DNA of 64,000 nucleotides. Origin: Vitellaria paradoxa (Eukaryota > Streptophyta > Magnoliopsida > Ericales > Sapotaceae). Both the position numbers and the translations under genes were made by a program. Location of the stretch: NCBI GenBank assembly GCA_019916065.1, contig CM034237.1, positions 58,972,590-59,036,589 of the forward strand, given 5' to 3'. How positions within the stretch are numbered: position 1 is the stretch's first letter; every line of letters starts with the position of its first letter. The notes beneath the pieces are model-generated. The model did not search any database, was not told the origin of the DNA, and saw only the letters and a list, made by a program, of their open reading frames with translations. Shown here piece after piece: positions 23,627 through 33,369 of the stretch.

Positions 23627-25046
23627 ATGGAAAACCAGGGGCAGGATAACAAATCCAGGGTAGTGAAGGTCGACTCAAAGGCTTCATGGGATTCCTATCT
23701 ATCCGAAGCCATCAATCAAGGCTCTCCTGTAAGCTCAGCACACAACCCTGTTTCAGATTTTTTTTTTTTTTGGTGTTCCATCTTTGCTTCTTCCTCTGTT
23801 ATTCTTGGAAACCAAAGCATTCCAGAATCATTACTTTCTAGCATCTTTTGCTTCTTTTCTTCCTTTCATGGCTCCCAAACACCAATTTAGTTAACGCCCA
23901 TGATGAACTAATCTGAAATTAATTCATTATGTTGATTTTCATGGGTGTTTTCACTTGATTTAAAGATATTTTTGTGTCTTTATCTATGAATAACCAATTT
24001 TTTGTGCCCTTTTTGTGGGTTGGGGGATTGTAGATTGCTGCTCACTTTACAGCCTCATGGTGCATACCATCAGTGGCAATGAAGCCCGTTTTGGAGGAAC
24101 TGGCCTCCGTTTACCAGGATGTATTGTTTCTCACAATTGATGTTGATGAAGTCAAGGTAATTTATTCTGTTTCATACAATTCGAATTATGTATGTATATA
24201 TATTAAATGGTGAACAATATTTGAATATATCTCTTACTGGTAATTGACGTCAGTTTACGACAAATAAATTACATTACTATAGGTAAATTCTGGCTGTCCT
24301 CAATGTTACAGAGCTGTTTTTAGACTGGATAATACTAGGGTTTTGTTTGGATTTTGAAATTGGTAAAGGAGGACGAAAGGAAAATGAGACTGAAAATTGT
24401 TTTCCTTAGCCTTTCGCTTCGAGGTTAGAAAATATTAGATTAGAAAATATTTAGAAGTGATACCAATAACTAAAAAATTCTTACATACTTTCATTGTATT
24501 GTCTTTTACTCATTATTTCCCTTGAATGGTTCCCTTTGTATTTTTTTCCCTTCATTTTCCCTTGTCAAATCCATTAACTCAATTACATGGCGTAATATGT
24601 GTTCAAGAATTTCAGATATGGTAAAATAAAATTTGAAGGGATGTGCATATTTCAAGCGGAAAGAGCTGATTTTGACAAGTGTTGAATCATAGATGCGAAT
24701 CAATTTAAGATAGAGATCTTGCTGTGCTGCGTGAATATAAACTTATGTTTGCTTTCAGTTGATAGATGATCAAGTTCTTGCATCCTATATTCAATGAAGT
24801 TAAGTTTTGTTCATTTGCCTACAAAAGAGTTTGAGATTTTGTTGATTTTGATAGACCAGTTGTGAGAACAACTTTCTTCTTTGGTTTGGTCAGGAGGTAG
24901 CAGTGCAATATGAGGTGAAGGCCATGCCAACTTTTTTGCTGATGAAGGAAGGGGTTCAGTTTGACAAGCTGGTGGGGGCCAATCCAGATGAGATAAGGAA
25001 AAGGGTAGAGGGTCTTGTTCAGCCCCCTCAAGTGAATGTGACCTAG
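23627..25046 (+). CDS. CXXS1: thioredoxin-like protein CXXS1
   Basis: Three exons: 23627-23728, 24034-24156 and 24894-25046, with GT/AG borders and no split codons; product 125 aa. The active site is WCIPS (residues 43-47), so the second redox Cys is Ser, as in plant CXXS1 proteins. The order ASW-CIPS-VAMKPVLEEL, FLTIDVDEVKEVA, EVKAMPTFLLMKEG (cis-Pro after the AMP) and KLVGANPDEIRKRV follows the thioredoxin fold. CXXS1 acts in the cytosol; without the resolving Cys it cannot do ordinary dithiol reduction, and family work points to disulfide isomerase or thiol-exchange activity. The start at 23627 is chosen because the upstream in-frame ATG at 23489 would add an unconserved charged extension. 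The sequence looks intact. Confidence 0.93.
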
Positions 25047-25800
25047 TCACACACCAACACTATTGTTGATTTTCCCTTTTTGCTGCTTGCAGAACATCGT
25101 GTGGCTATTGTAAATTTGTAATCCAACATTCAACATTCAAAATGACTAGGTGATTGGGCTTGTTTGTGTGTGTGTGTGTGTGAATTGTGGGACTTTGACT
25201 CCGGATTTTCATTAAAAGATTGTAAAAATCAGTGTCTGTTCATTCGCGTCAATCCTCAAAATGATGTGATTTCTGTGCAGTAATATTTGTATTCCTTTTA
25301 TGTTTATACTGGAAAATTGTCTGGACTCAGGTTTTGGTTTGAGTGCTATTGTTGCTTAAATAGAGCTAGTAGATAGAATAACCAATTGTCTAGATAAAGT
25401 GATTTGTGGGTTTTGTCTACATATTATGTAGTGATTTTGTGGGTATTTATTTATGCAATCAATCATTCATTCATTCTCTCTCATAGTATACCAAACTCTT
25501 CAACCCATACTTCCCAGGAAAACAGAGGAGTGCATTTTACTATTTGGCATCTGTTAGTGTTTGTATAGGTTATTGATTGGCAATTCCCGAGCAAATACTT
25601 TGCTTGTATTTGTTTCTTAAAAATGTCACAATTTTGTTGCATTTGTTCGCAAACATAAGCCAAAGAGTGTTTGTGAATCATTGAGTTTGTTGGGAGAAGA
25701 ACTGTGGAAGAGGTGGTTGCTGCTGTCCTCTGCTTTTTGGTCATTCTCTCTGTTTTTAATTGAAAAAGTTTTCTGGAGTTTGATAGTAAGTGAACAATAG
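25047..25800. other. CXXS1 3' flank
   Basis: Likely 3' UTR with a (TG)n run at about 25164-25182, then intergenic DNA. I see no gene. Confidence 0.4.
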
Positions 25801-25802
25801 GG

Positions 25803-25857
25803 TTCGCGAGCATGAGCAGAGAAGCTCTTGCTTAAGAGCTTCCCTTGCTTCTCGCGC
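25803..25857. repeat. imperfect 25-bp hairpin
   Basis: TCGCGAGCATGAGCAGAGAA followed by GCTCTT pairs with AAGAGCTTCCCTTGCTTCTC followed by GCG, around a GCTT loop, with a few mismatches. It may be the end of the adjacent LTR-like segment or a separate foldback. Confidence 0.6.
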
Positions 25858-25859
25858 AG

Positions 25860-26340
25860 AAAATTTTAACTGAACTTAAATGACCTTTTTACTCATTTTC
25901 TGTGATATAAAAGGTAAAGACTTCTTTTCAAACCTAAGCTTTTGGACCTGCGCAGCTCACTCTTACTTCCTTGGGCTAAAAGCTGAGAGGATGACCTAGG
26001 GCTTGGATCTCATCCAACGTCAAGGTGATTCTTACCATCTTTGGTAGCAATCCAACTGTTTGAAGCTTGGATATGTGGTGTGGTATCAGATTGGGGAGCT
26101 TGTTCTTTATGGATTGAACGTTAGAATCTTCATAGTTTTGAGGTGAGTTGTGGGTTGACTAGCAAGCAAGGTTAGGGGGTTGATGTACAAGTAGATCAAT
26201 GGGATTTGGTTGGAAAAACTTGTAAAACTCCCCTTGAACACCTTGTAACCTCATTTTTACATAGTAAAGATTTTTAGACTGATCCACTTACGGTGCCCGC
26301 GGGTGGGTATGGAAGAGAAATCAACGAGAACGCACATATA
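25860..26340 (+). mobile_element. LTR-retrotransposon fragment (TATA box and PBS-like site)
   Basis: A TATA box (GATATAAAAGG, near 25905) and, about 175 bp later, TGGTATCAGATTGGG at 26083, whose first ten bases match the initiator-tRNA primer binding site used by plant LTR elements. A further LTR-like segment follows (CACCTTGTAACCTCA near 26240). There is no coding sequence. It looks like stacked LTR debris; borders are unclear. Confidence 0.4.
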
Positions 26341-26364
26341 AGAATAAACGGAGCAAAACCTCAT

Positions 26365-26483
26365 GGGTGTGATCATACCAGCACTAATGCACCGGATCCA
26401 TCAGAACACCGCATTTAAGCGTGCTTGTGCGAGAGTAGTACTAGGATGGGTGACCCCCTGGGAAGTCCTCGTGTTGCACCCCT
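26365..26483 (+). rRNA. 5S rRNA: solitary divergent 5S rRNA copy
   Basis: 119 nt from GGGTGTGATCATACCAGCAC to GTCCTCGTGTTGCACCCCT, close to the plant 5S consensus over its whole length, followed by a T5 run (26485-26489), the Pol III stop. The internal promoter region (GCGAGAGTAGTACTAGGATG GGTGACC) is largely kept. Against the consensus as I know it, one C is missing in GGATCC(C)ATC, the helix around ACACCGCATTTAAGCG has several changes, and TTGTGCGAG replaces TTGGGCGAG. There is no second copy nearby, so it is not part of a 5S array. The 25 bases before it (CGGAGCAAAACCTCAT) resemble the 5S-bearing LTR of Cassandra TRIM elements. Function is unlikely. Confidence 0.85.
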
Positions 26484-26489
26484 CTTTTT

Positions 26490-27330
26490 AGCCGGCAACC
26501 ATTATTTAGAAACCCAAGTACGAAATTTATTTATGTCGCGGCTGGGAAGGTCTTTTTTTTTTTTTAATGGTTGGATTTTTAATTCTTCTTTTTTCATCGG
26601 GCAGATATATTTGTTCATCAACTGTTATTCTCAAACCACGCTGCGAGTCTTATTTACATAGGCAGTTTGGTCGCATAGATCTCGGAAAAATATATGAAAT
26701 CGACACCAAGATCATCGAAATTGGACCCCCGAGCGCGTTTCTCCTTTAGGTTCAAAGAAGTTTTTACTCTTGTTAACAAATCTTTGTGTTCTTATGGTGG
26801 GTGATTGTTTTGAATTGAATTTCAAGTATAAATGTCTCTTAGTTTCAGTTTTTCATTATTTGTGTTGGATATTTGTACATTATTTGGGACTGTCAGCATC
26901 CAATCATAGCATCAATATGGGGTAATTCAGGTAATATGTTCAGATCAGATCAAAGTATGTGGAGTACAAAACGAGAGAACTGTCTTTAACTTTATTCCAA
27001 CTTGTATAACTGTTGCTGGAATCCACAAAGCCACTGAGAACAAAATGAAAATAACAATACTCAAACTTTATTCGCTGGAACACCATTATATAAGTATTTA
27101 TAGATCTTAAGAACTATACGAGAACTAATCGTGGCAGGATGTTAATAACGAAAATTATAAATAAAAGTTGCGAAAAACGACGAGATCAAACTAAAAGCCT
27201 AAAACAGTAATTTATAATCCTCGGATTAAGCCAGATTTGACAAAATCAATTTCAAACTTCCACAATCATGAATCTTTCATTTTGAATTGAAAATCTGATT
27301 AGTTTCCCCAATTCTGACCGCGTTTCACTG
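26490..27330. other. non-coding stretch between the 5S copy and the DUF26 gene
   Basis: Includes a T run at 26552-26564 and AT-rich DNA. Its last part is the likely 3' UTR of the DUF26 gene on the minus strand. No gene is seen. Confidence 0.4.
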
Positions 27331-28678
27331 TCACATGATGAAAAATGAGAGCACAAGAAGAAAGAAAAAGCCGTTGTAATGATAATCTGGGGAGAAGGCC
27401 ACTGAGGCTGGTGGTGGTGCTGAGGCTGGTGGTGGTGAGGTGGCTGCTGGCGGTGGAGGTGGAGGTGAGGTTAGTGGTGATGTTGGTGACGGGGCTGTTG
27501 GTGGAGATGTCGGTGATGAGGCTGGTGGTGGAGGTGGAGGAGAGGTTAGTGGTGATGTTGGTGAGGAGGCTGTTGGTGGAGGTGTTGCTGAGGAGGCTGT
27601 TGGCGGAGGTGAGTTTTGAGGTGATGTTGGTGATGAGGCTGTTTGTGGAGGTGAGGTTAGTGGTGATTCTGGTGAGGAGGCTGTTGGTGGAAGTGTCGGT
27701 GAGGAGGCTGTTGGCGGAGATGGTGGTGATGAGGCTGTTGGTGGAGGTGAGGCTAGTGGTGCATCAGCTAAAGTCTCATTAAAGAAATGGGTGAGCTCAT
27801 ATCGAAAATTACAGCTTGGTGTAATAACTCTCCCGCCAATCCTCCCGCTACAACACTTTGGAAGTAAATTGGCAGCCCCAGCAAGGCATTTATTGCATTC
27901 ATGCTCAGACAAATCTGGCGTGCACTGCACGAGTCCATATATAGTTTGCTTCTTCTCTGGGCCTGTTTTGTTCCCAGTTGCAAACTTTTCAAGAGGTCCA
28001 CCTGCAAGGATTACAATATCGTTACCTCGTTTAAAAAATGGTACAAATGTATGCATGTATACATACATATATATATATATATATGTAGGAGGAGAAATCC
28101 GTCTCATAGAAAAATATTGTTCGCAACTAAAGTTGTTCCTTAATTAAGTATACCCACCTGCTGCAGCTTGGCTTCGGAGGGTGTCCAACAAGGTTTTGAC
28201 CGCCTGGTTGAACCGATCAACCTTAGACACGTTCTTCAGATTCCACACAAAGAAATGAGGAACAGTTGACATAACCCCATATATGGATTTGTTCGAGTAT
28301 CGCACCATACAATTGTCATACCCTCCAATCGCCTCCTTGGCCTTAGGACAAGCTTGGACGAGCTTAGTTGCAGAGTCACTGACACAGTTACGACATGTAT
28401 CCGGCTCGACGTCGGGTCGACACATCGCGATTGCGTTAACTGTATCAGAGCTTTCACCAACTGAGGAATTGTAAAACCCGTATTTATATATGGGGTTTTG
28501 ACGAGAGGGAGGACAAGAGGGTATCGACATTTTTCTGGTACGTGGTATTGTTGGTGTTACTGCTGATGTTGGTTGTGCAGTGACGGTATAGCAGATCAGG
28601 CTGGGCAGTGGTGGGGCTAACAAGTTTTATGAGAAGGTAAGATAGAAAGAGAAGCTGTCCTCCTCTTGATATTTTCAT
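27331..28678 (-). CDS. DUF26 (Gnk2) cysteine-rich repeat secretory protein with proline-rich C-terminal tail; frame broken by one base
   Basis: Exons are 28678-28158 and 28001-27331 (GT at 28157, AG at 28002); about 396 aa once the shift is bridged. Residues 1-26 form a signal peptide (MKISRGG then a hydrophobic core ending SPTTAQ). Two DUF26 domains follow with C-X8-C-X2-C motifs: CRPDVEPDTCRNC (86-98) and CTPDLSEHECNKC. Then comes a ~120-residue tail of PPTASSPTSP-type repeats and a hydrophobic C terminus (NGFFFLLVLSFFIM), which suggests a GPI signal. Such proteins act in the apoplast and some bind mannose or limit fungi; the role here is inferred. One base too many in the C4 run (28492-28495, G4 on the plus strand) shifts the frame between SSLSSK and PIYKYGF, so this is either a young pseudogene or a homopolymer read error. 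Its 9-kb neighbour on the same strand is a CRK with the same ectodomain layout. Confidence 0.8.
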
Positions 28679-28757
28679 TTTCAGATGGACAGCTCTCAGC
28701 TCAGCTAGTTTGGTGCAGAATGAATGATGAAGTATCGGATGGAGCATAGCGTTGCAT

Positions 28758-28765
28758 TCATTTAT
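28758..28765 (-). promoter_or_regulatory. TATA box of the DUF26 gene
   Basis: TATAAATG on the minus strand, 80 nt before the ATG at 28678. Transcription would then begin near 28730, after the upstream in-frame ATG at 28747, which supports 28678 as the start. Confidence 0.5.
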
Positions 28766-29319
28766 ACAAATTTAATTTCCACCATAATAGTCCTGCAATT
28801 TATCTCAAATGTCATTTTGGTTTGGAATGAGGTGAGGTGGAATATCCCAATTGTCCCACTAATCTAAAATAAAAATTTACACTAAAATTTTATTTCTTTA
28901 TTTTTATTTATTTAAATTTTTATTTTACCCTATTATTATTTATTTATTTTTACTTTTGTCACTCACTTTTTTTTAACTTTTGCTCTATTCAATTAAAAAT
29001 TATATTTTATTCATATTAATTATAAATATTGAGAATAGAAGAAATTACAATACTTTTACGTTTCACTAACTGAAGTATAAAGTATTAACGGTCAGATTTT
29101 TTTTTAAATGATCAATGGTGGAGTTTTATTTCAGTCAAATTAAATAAAAAAAAATGGCTATCGATGCTTCACACTTCGGTCACTGAAGTACAAAAATCAC
29201 TGCAACCCTTTCTATCCATATAAAATACAAAAAGTTAGTATAAACTCCTACACGTATAACTCAAATTATGTAGGGATTTGTAGAACATCAAATGACGCTT
29301 AACTATTGAGTCCACTCCG

Positions 29320-29490
29320 TTTGAATGTCTAACCATGACAAATGCCGATTGGAGTCTTTGCATTTATTTTCAAGTCAATTTTCCTATATTAATTACCACC
29401 CCAGTTTGTACGTCTGAAGGTGACAAATGAGAATTGAAGTCTTTGCATTTATTTTCAAGTCAATTCCTATATTATTAAATTTGGAGGGAA
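29320..29490. repeat. 85-bp tandem duplication upstream of the DUF26 gene
   Basis: TGACAAATG...AGTCTTTGCATTTATTTTC and AAGTCAATT..CCTATATTA occur at 29336 and again at 29421. The rest of 28770-29820 is AT-rich and shows no gene. Confidence 0.8.
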
Positions 29491-29829
29491 TTATAATTAT
29501 AATATGTTAGCGCTCTAACCCTTTCAGGATCAAACTAATTTCCTTCAAAATTTTGAGTTTATTCCTTGTGATTTAACTCCATAAACGGTTTGGTGCCTAA
29601 TTTAAAAATGTATATTGCATTGGAAATTTCATTAGAATTGTAGTGTTTTTTTTAATTGACACCTTAATTAATTCCAAGCTGAGGGAGGACCAAAGTAAAA
29701 TTTTTTACTTCAAATTAGGAAAACAAAACGTTATATACCCTATTTTCCAATTGTAGGAATTGGTCCAAGATATTGAAAAAAATCTATGTAGACTATACTT
29801 AGTGTATATATATATATATATCAACCAAT

Positions 29830-30200
29830 CCAAACTAAACAAAGTCTTTTCCCATTAGGTGGGGTCGGTTATATAGATTTGTCGACGCCAATTTGATCTG
29901 TTTAGGGGCATGTCCTCCGATAAATCTAGGTAGGTTAGGTCATGTTTAATGGTTTCTTTCCAGCTTCTCTTGGGTTTTCCTCTACCTCTCCTATTCCTGA
30001 TAATCTCAATAATTTCACACCTTCTAACAGGTGCCTTTGCTGGACGCCTTCTAACATGGCCAAACCATCTTAATCGATTTTCTCTCATTTTATCTTCAAT
30101 CAGTGCTATTCATACTTTGCCCCTAATCTTCTCGTTCCTAATCCTATTTTTCCTTGTAATCCTGCACATCCACCTTAGCATCCTCATCAATATCCCATAA
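29830..30200 (-). mobile_element. LINE (L1-type) 3' fragment
   Basis: The minus strand reads MRENRLRWFGHVRRRP, RRGRGKPKRSWKETIKHDL and W....ITDPT then stop, the highly conserved C terminus of plant LINE reverse-transcriptase polyproteins. The frame continues upstream with broken LRWMC..TRK pieces to about 30200. A (TA)n stretch lies just past its 3' end at about 29805-29822. It is truncated at the 5' side as usual for LINEs. Confidence 0.85.
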
Positions 30201-30639
30201 AAAAGTTGGTATTATCTAAACGCGTTAATTAAAAATAAAAGAGCTGAATAATCAACTCATTGAATTACTACTTGAATGAGAGGTCTACTTTTGTATGTAA
30301 GGGAAATTATGACAAGTGCCATGGCTCTTTCCTTTCTTTATTACGTGATTTGTAAAATAAAAAAAGAAGGTTGGATAATCAATAATTGATGAACAATTTT
30401 TTTTTGGTAATTAATAATTGATGAACATGTTAGATGGCCACTAATTTGAAAGTAAGATGGTTCTGAAGTTGAAATATAGATGTACGAATTAAAGTTAAGT
30501 TTCAATTCTTGAATTTAAGTAAAATTTTATTTAATAGTCAGAAGTTTAAACATTTAAATTTATTAGATAAATTTTTACTAAAATTTAAAGGTTAAAAATA
30601 TAATTTTAATTTTTGAAATTGTATTTTAATTTTAAGAAT

Positions 30640-32700
30640 TCCAAGCCATATGAACGTGGCCGATGGATCATTTCGAGATGATGATGATGTGGCATATGCA
30701 TTTGGGAAGATTCAAAGTCTCTTCACGCGTGTTGATGGGTTTCCGATGCGTGTGGACTGGGCCGGCTGCCACTTTAATTATTTTTCTCAGGAATTTGCAT
30801 TCTCCTTGAAATTAAGGTTATATTCACTTTAATGTAAATCATTTTCAAAAAATATTTTTACACGTGCTTTGAAAAAATTGAGATTTTGTTTTGTTAATGT
30901 AAAATTTATTTAAAATTTTTTTATACTTAAAAAAATTTAAAAACATGAATAAATATGTTTTTTTTTAAATATTTTACATTAACACAAATATAGTAGAACG
31001 AGAAATTCAGTTATCAAGTTCGTACGGTCAAATAAAATTTTGATGTTTCCAAGATGGTATTGAATAATTTCATTTGACGGGAAACAAAAAATTGTGATTT
31101 GGTGAAAAATAATTCAAAAAATGAAAGAATAATAAATACAAATATATAATATATATATATATAATTTTACATGGTCTACTTAAATGTCTCAAGAAAAAAT
31201 TATTTGGTACTCGTGGAACACATACTTTAAGGGTCCGTTTGATAACGTTGTCGTTTTTCTGTTTATGTTTATATGTTTTTGTTTTTTCTGTTTTTAGTTT
31301 TTCATTTTTTTTTTGAAATGAAAACTTAAACTGCGTTTAAAAATACAATTTTGTTTACGATTACTAATTTTTATTTTCATAAAAATTTAATTATTAGTTT
31401 TTTGAAAATTAATTGAATTTAATAAATATATTTTGTATTAATTTAATTATATTATTTATTAAAAAAATTAAATAGAATATAAATATTATATCATTTAATC
31501 TAATAAATATAAAATATATTAACTATAATTTAATTATATTATGCACTCCAAATAATTGAATAAAATATATTTCATAATAATTTAAATAATTTAATTATGA
31601 TATTTATTAAAATAATTTAATAAAATATATTTAATATTATTTAAATAATTATTAAATTAAATAATTTAATTATAATACTTATTAAAATAATTTAATAAAA
31701 TATATTTATATTAATTAAATTATTTATTAAATTAAATTAATATATTTTATTTTATTTTATTATTTAATAAAAATAATTAATATATATTACTTACTAATTA
31801 AATTAACTAATTTAATTAATTATTTATTAGAAATAAATTAATAATAGATATTACATATTAATTTAATTTAATTTAATTATATTATTTATTAAAAATATTT
31901 TTAGTTTAATAAAATATTTGAATAAAATAATTTATTTTAATTTGATTTAACAAAAATGGATAAAGTATTAGAATTGAGAAAATATTTGCAACAGAAAAAA
32001 AAATATAGTAAAAATACATTTTCTCTATTTACGTTTTTCTGTTTAAGTTTTTATTTTTTTTAAAAATAAAAAATATAAACAGATTTAACAAACCTATTTC
32101 TGTACTAGTTTTTAAAATTTTAAAAATAAAAATAAAAAAATAAAAAATAAAAATATTAGCAAACGAAGCCTAAGCAATTGATGTTGATATTTGTGCAGGG
32201 TAATTTCAACGGCGATTGATGTTGACATTTATCCTCCACAAGAATAGTTTTCACGTCTATTTGCAATTGATGCAAAACAAAATTTGCAATGGATTTGCAA
32301 TGGTTCGAATTAGATTAATTGGTATTAACTATCGTACTAGCAGAACGCTAACTAGAAAAGGAATTTTAGAATTTATCGTAGAATTAATTTTTGACGTAAT
32401 AATTTTATTCATTCATATATCGTTATGTTCAATGATTATCTTGCTTATAAATAAGAAAAGACCTAAATCTTATTTCTAAAATAAGAAATGATATTACACC
32501 AAAATTTATAAAAATTGACAAATATAAAACAATTGTAAAATTATGAAAAGAAATAAAATTTAATTAATATAGAATTGATACTAACTAATTTTAACTCATA
32601 TCTATTACACAATATAGTCACTTTACAATTAGTTTGAAATATTAGTCTTTTTTAACTATCGTGAACTTAATTAATTAAAATATCATTGGAATGACACATA
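30640..32700. repeat. segmental duplication, copy I (interrupted by Tourist copy 2)
   Basis: Shares ordered blocks with 33480-34800: GGAAGATTCAAAGTCTCT/CGGGAGATTCAAAGTCTCTG, TTCTCCTTGAAATTAAGGT, TTTGATGTTTCCA.GATG, AATTTTACATGGTCTA, TTGCAATTGATGCAAAACAA AATTTG and AATTTATAAAAATTG. The blocks are degenerate and hold no gene. Confidence 0.75.
31231..32170. mobile_element. PIF/Tourist-like non-autonomous element, copy 2
   Basis: Left end GGGTCCGTTTGATAACG; right-end complement GGCTTCGTTTGCTAAT. TAA is duplicated at 31228-31230 and 32171-32173. The duplicated segment at 34.2 kb has the same flanks with a single TAA and no element, so the borders are fixed by an empty site. No coding capacity. 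Confidence 0.88.
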
Positions 32701-32730
32701 TATGGATGAAAATTTATTTCTAAAATTTCA

Positions 32731-33058
32731 GTGTTATTTAGTTTGTTTTTTTATTTTCTTTTATTTGTTTTTTTTTATTTTTTATTTTCTTTTTCGAGCT
32801 CATTTTTTCATTTTATTATTTTAAAATAAGGAAAACAGTTCAAAATTTTATTTGATTACTTGTATTTTCAAAATTTGTTTCTGAAAATAAAAATGAGTTT
32901 ATACATGAAATTAAAAATAACAAAAAAAAATCATGTTAAGAGTTTTTAACTAAAAATAAGAAAAATCTCAAACAAGAAAAAAATAACATTTTTTGGTTTT
33001 TTATTTTTGAAATTTTTAACACTGTAAAATAAAAATAAAAAAATAAACTAAATACCAC
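32731..33058. mobile_element. MITE-like inverted-repeat element
   Basis: GTGTTATTTAGTTTGTTTTT at the left pairs with the right-end complement GTGGTATTTAGTTTATTTTT over roughly 27 bases. The body is T-rich then A-rich. The target-site duplication is unclear. Confidence 0.5.
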
Positions 33059-33369
33059 TTTAATTACTCAATTCACTTCGTATCATGGTTAAAAAGAAAT
33101 AAGATTTGAAAAATAAAATAACCAGAAGAAAATAGCAATTATAGGCAAGAAAATTTTTTGACGCGGAGAGTACTTTTTGCTCACTCAAAAGTGACATTAG
33201 GTGACAGGATAATTTCATTCCTTATCTATCGTTTGAAAGTCTTTTTTGGGACACGGAACTTTTTTCTTCGTGCCGATGTACACTGTTTAACGAGAAGTTG
33301 GAAAGGGTTTAGGTTGAAAAAAAAACAAAACAAGGCTTTTCCTTCCTTGCTGACAAGTTGTCCTTTCAC

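Noticed and set aside
26425..26661. Plus-strand open frame beginning MCESSTRMGDPLG
   Set aside because: Its start is the 3' half of the 5S rRNA copy read as protein.
27345..27782. Plus-strand open frame of 145 codons rich in Val, Arg and Leu
   Set aside because: Antisense shadow of the proline-rich repeat tail of the DUF26 gene on the minus strand.
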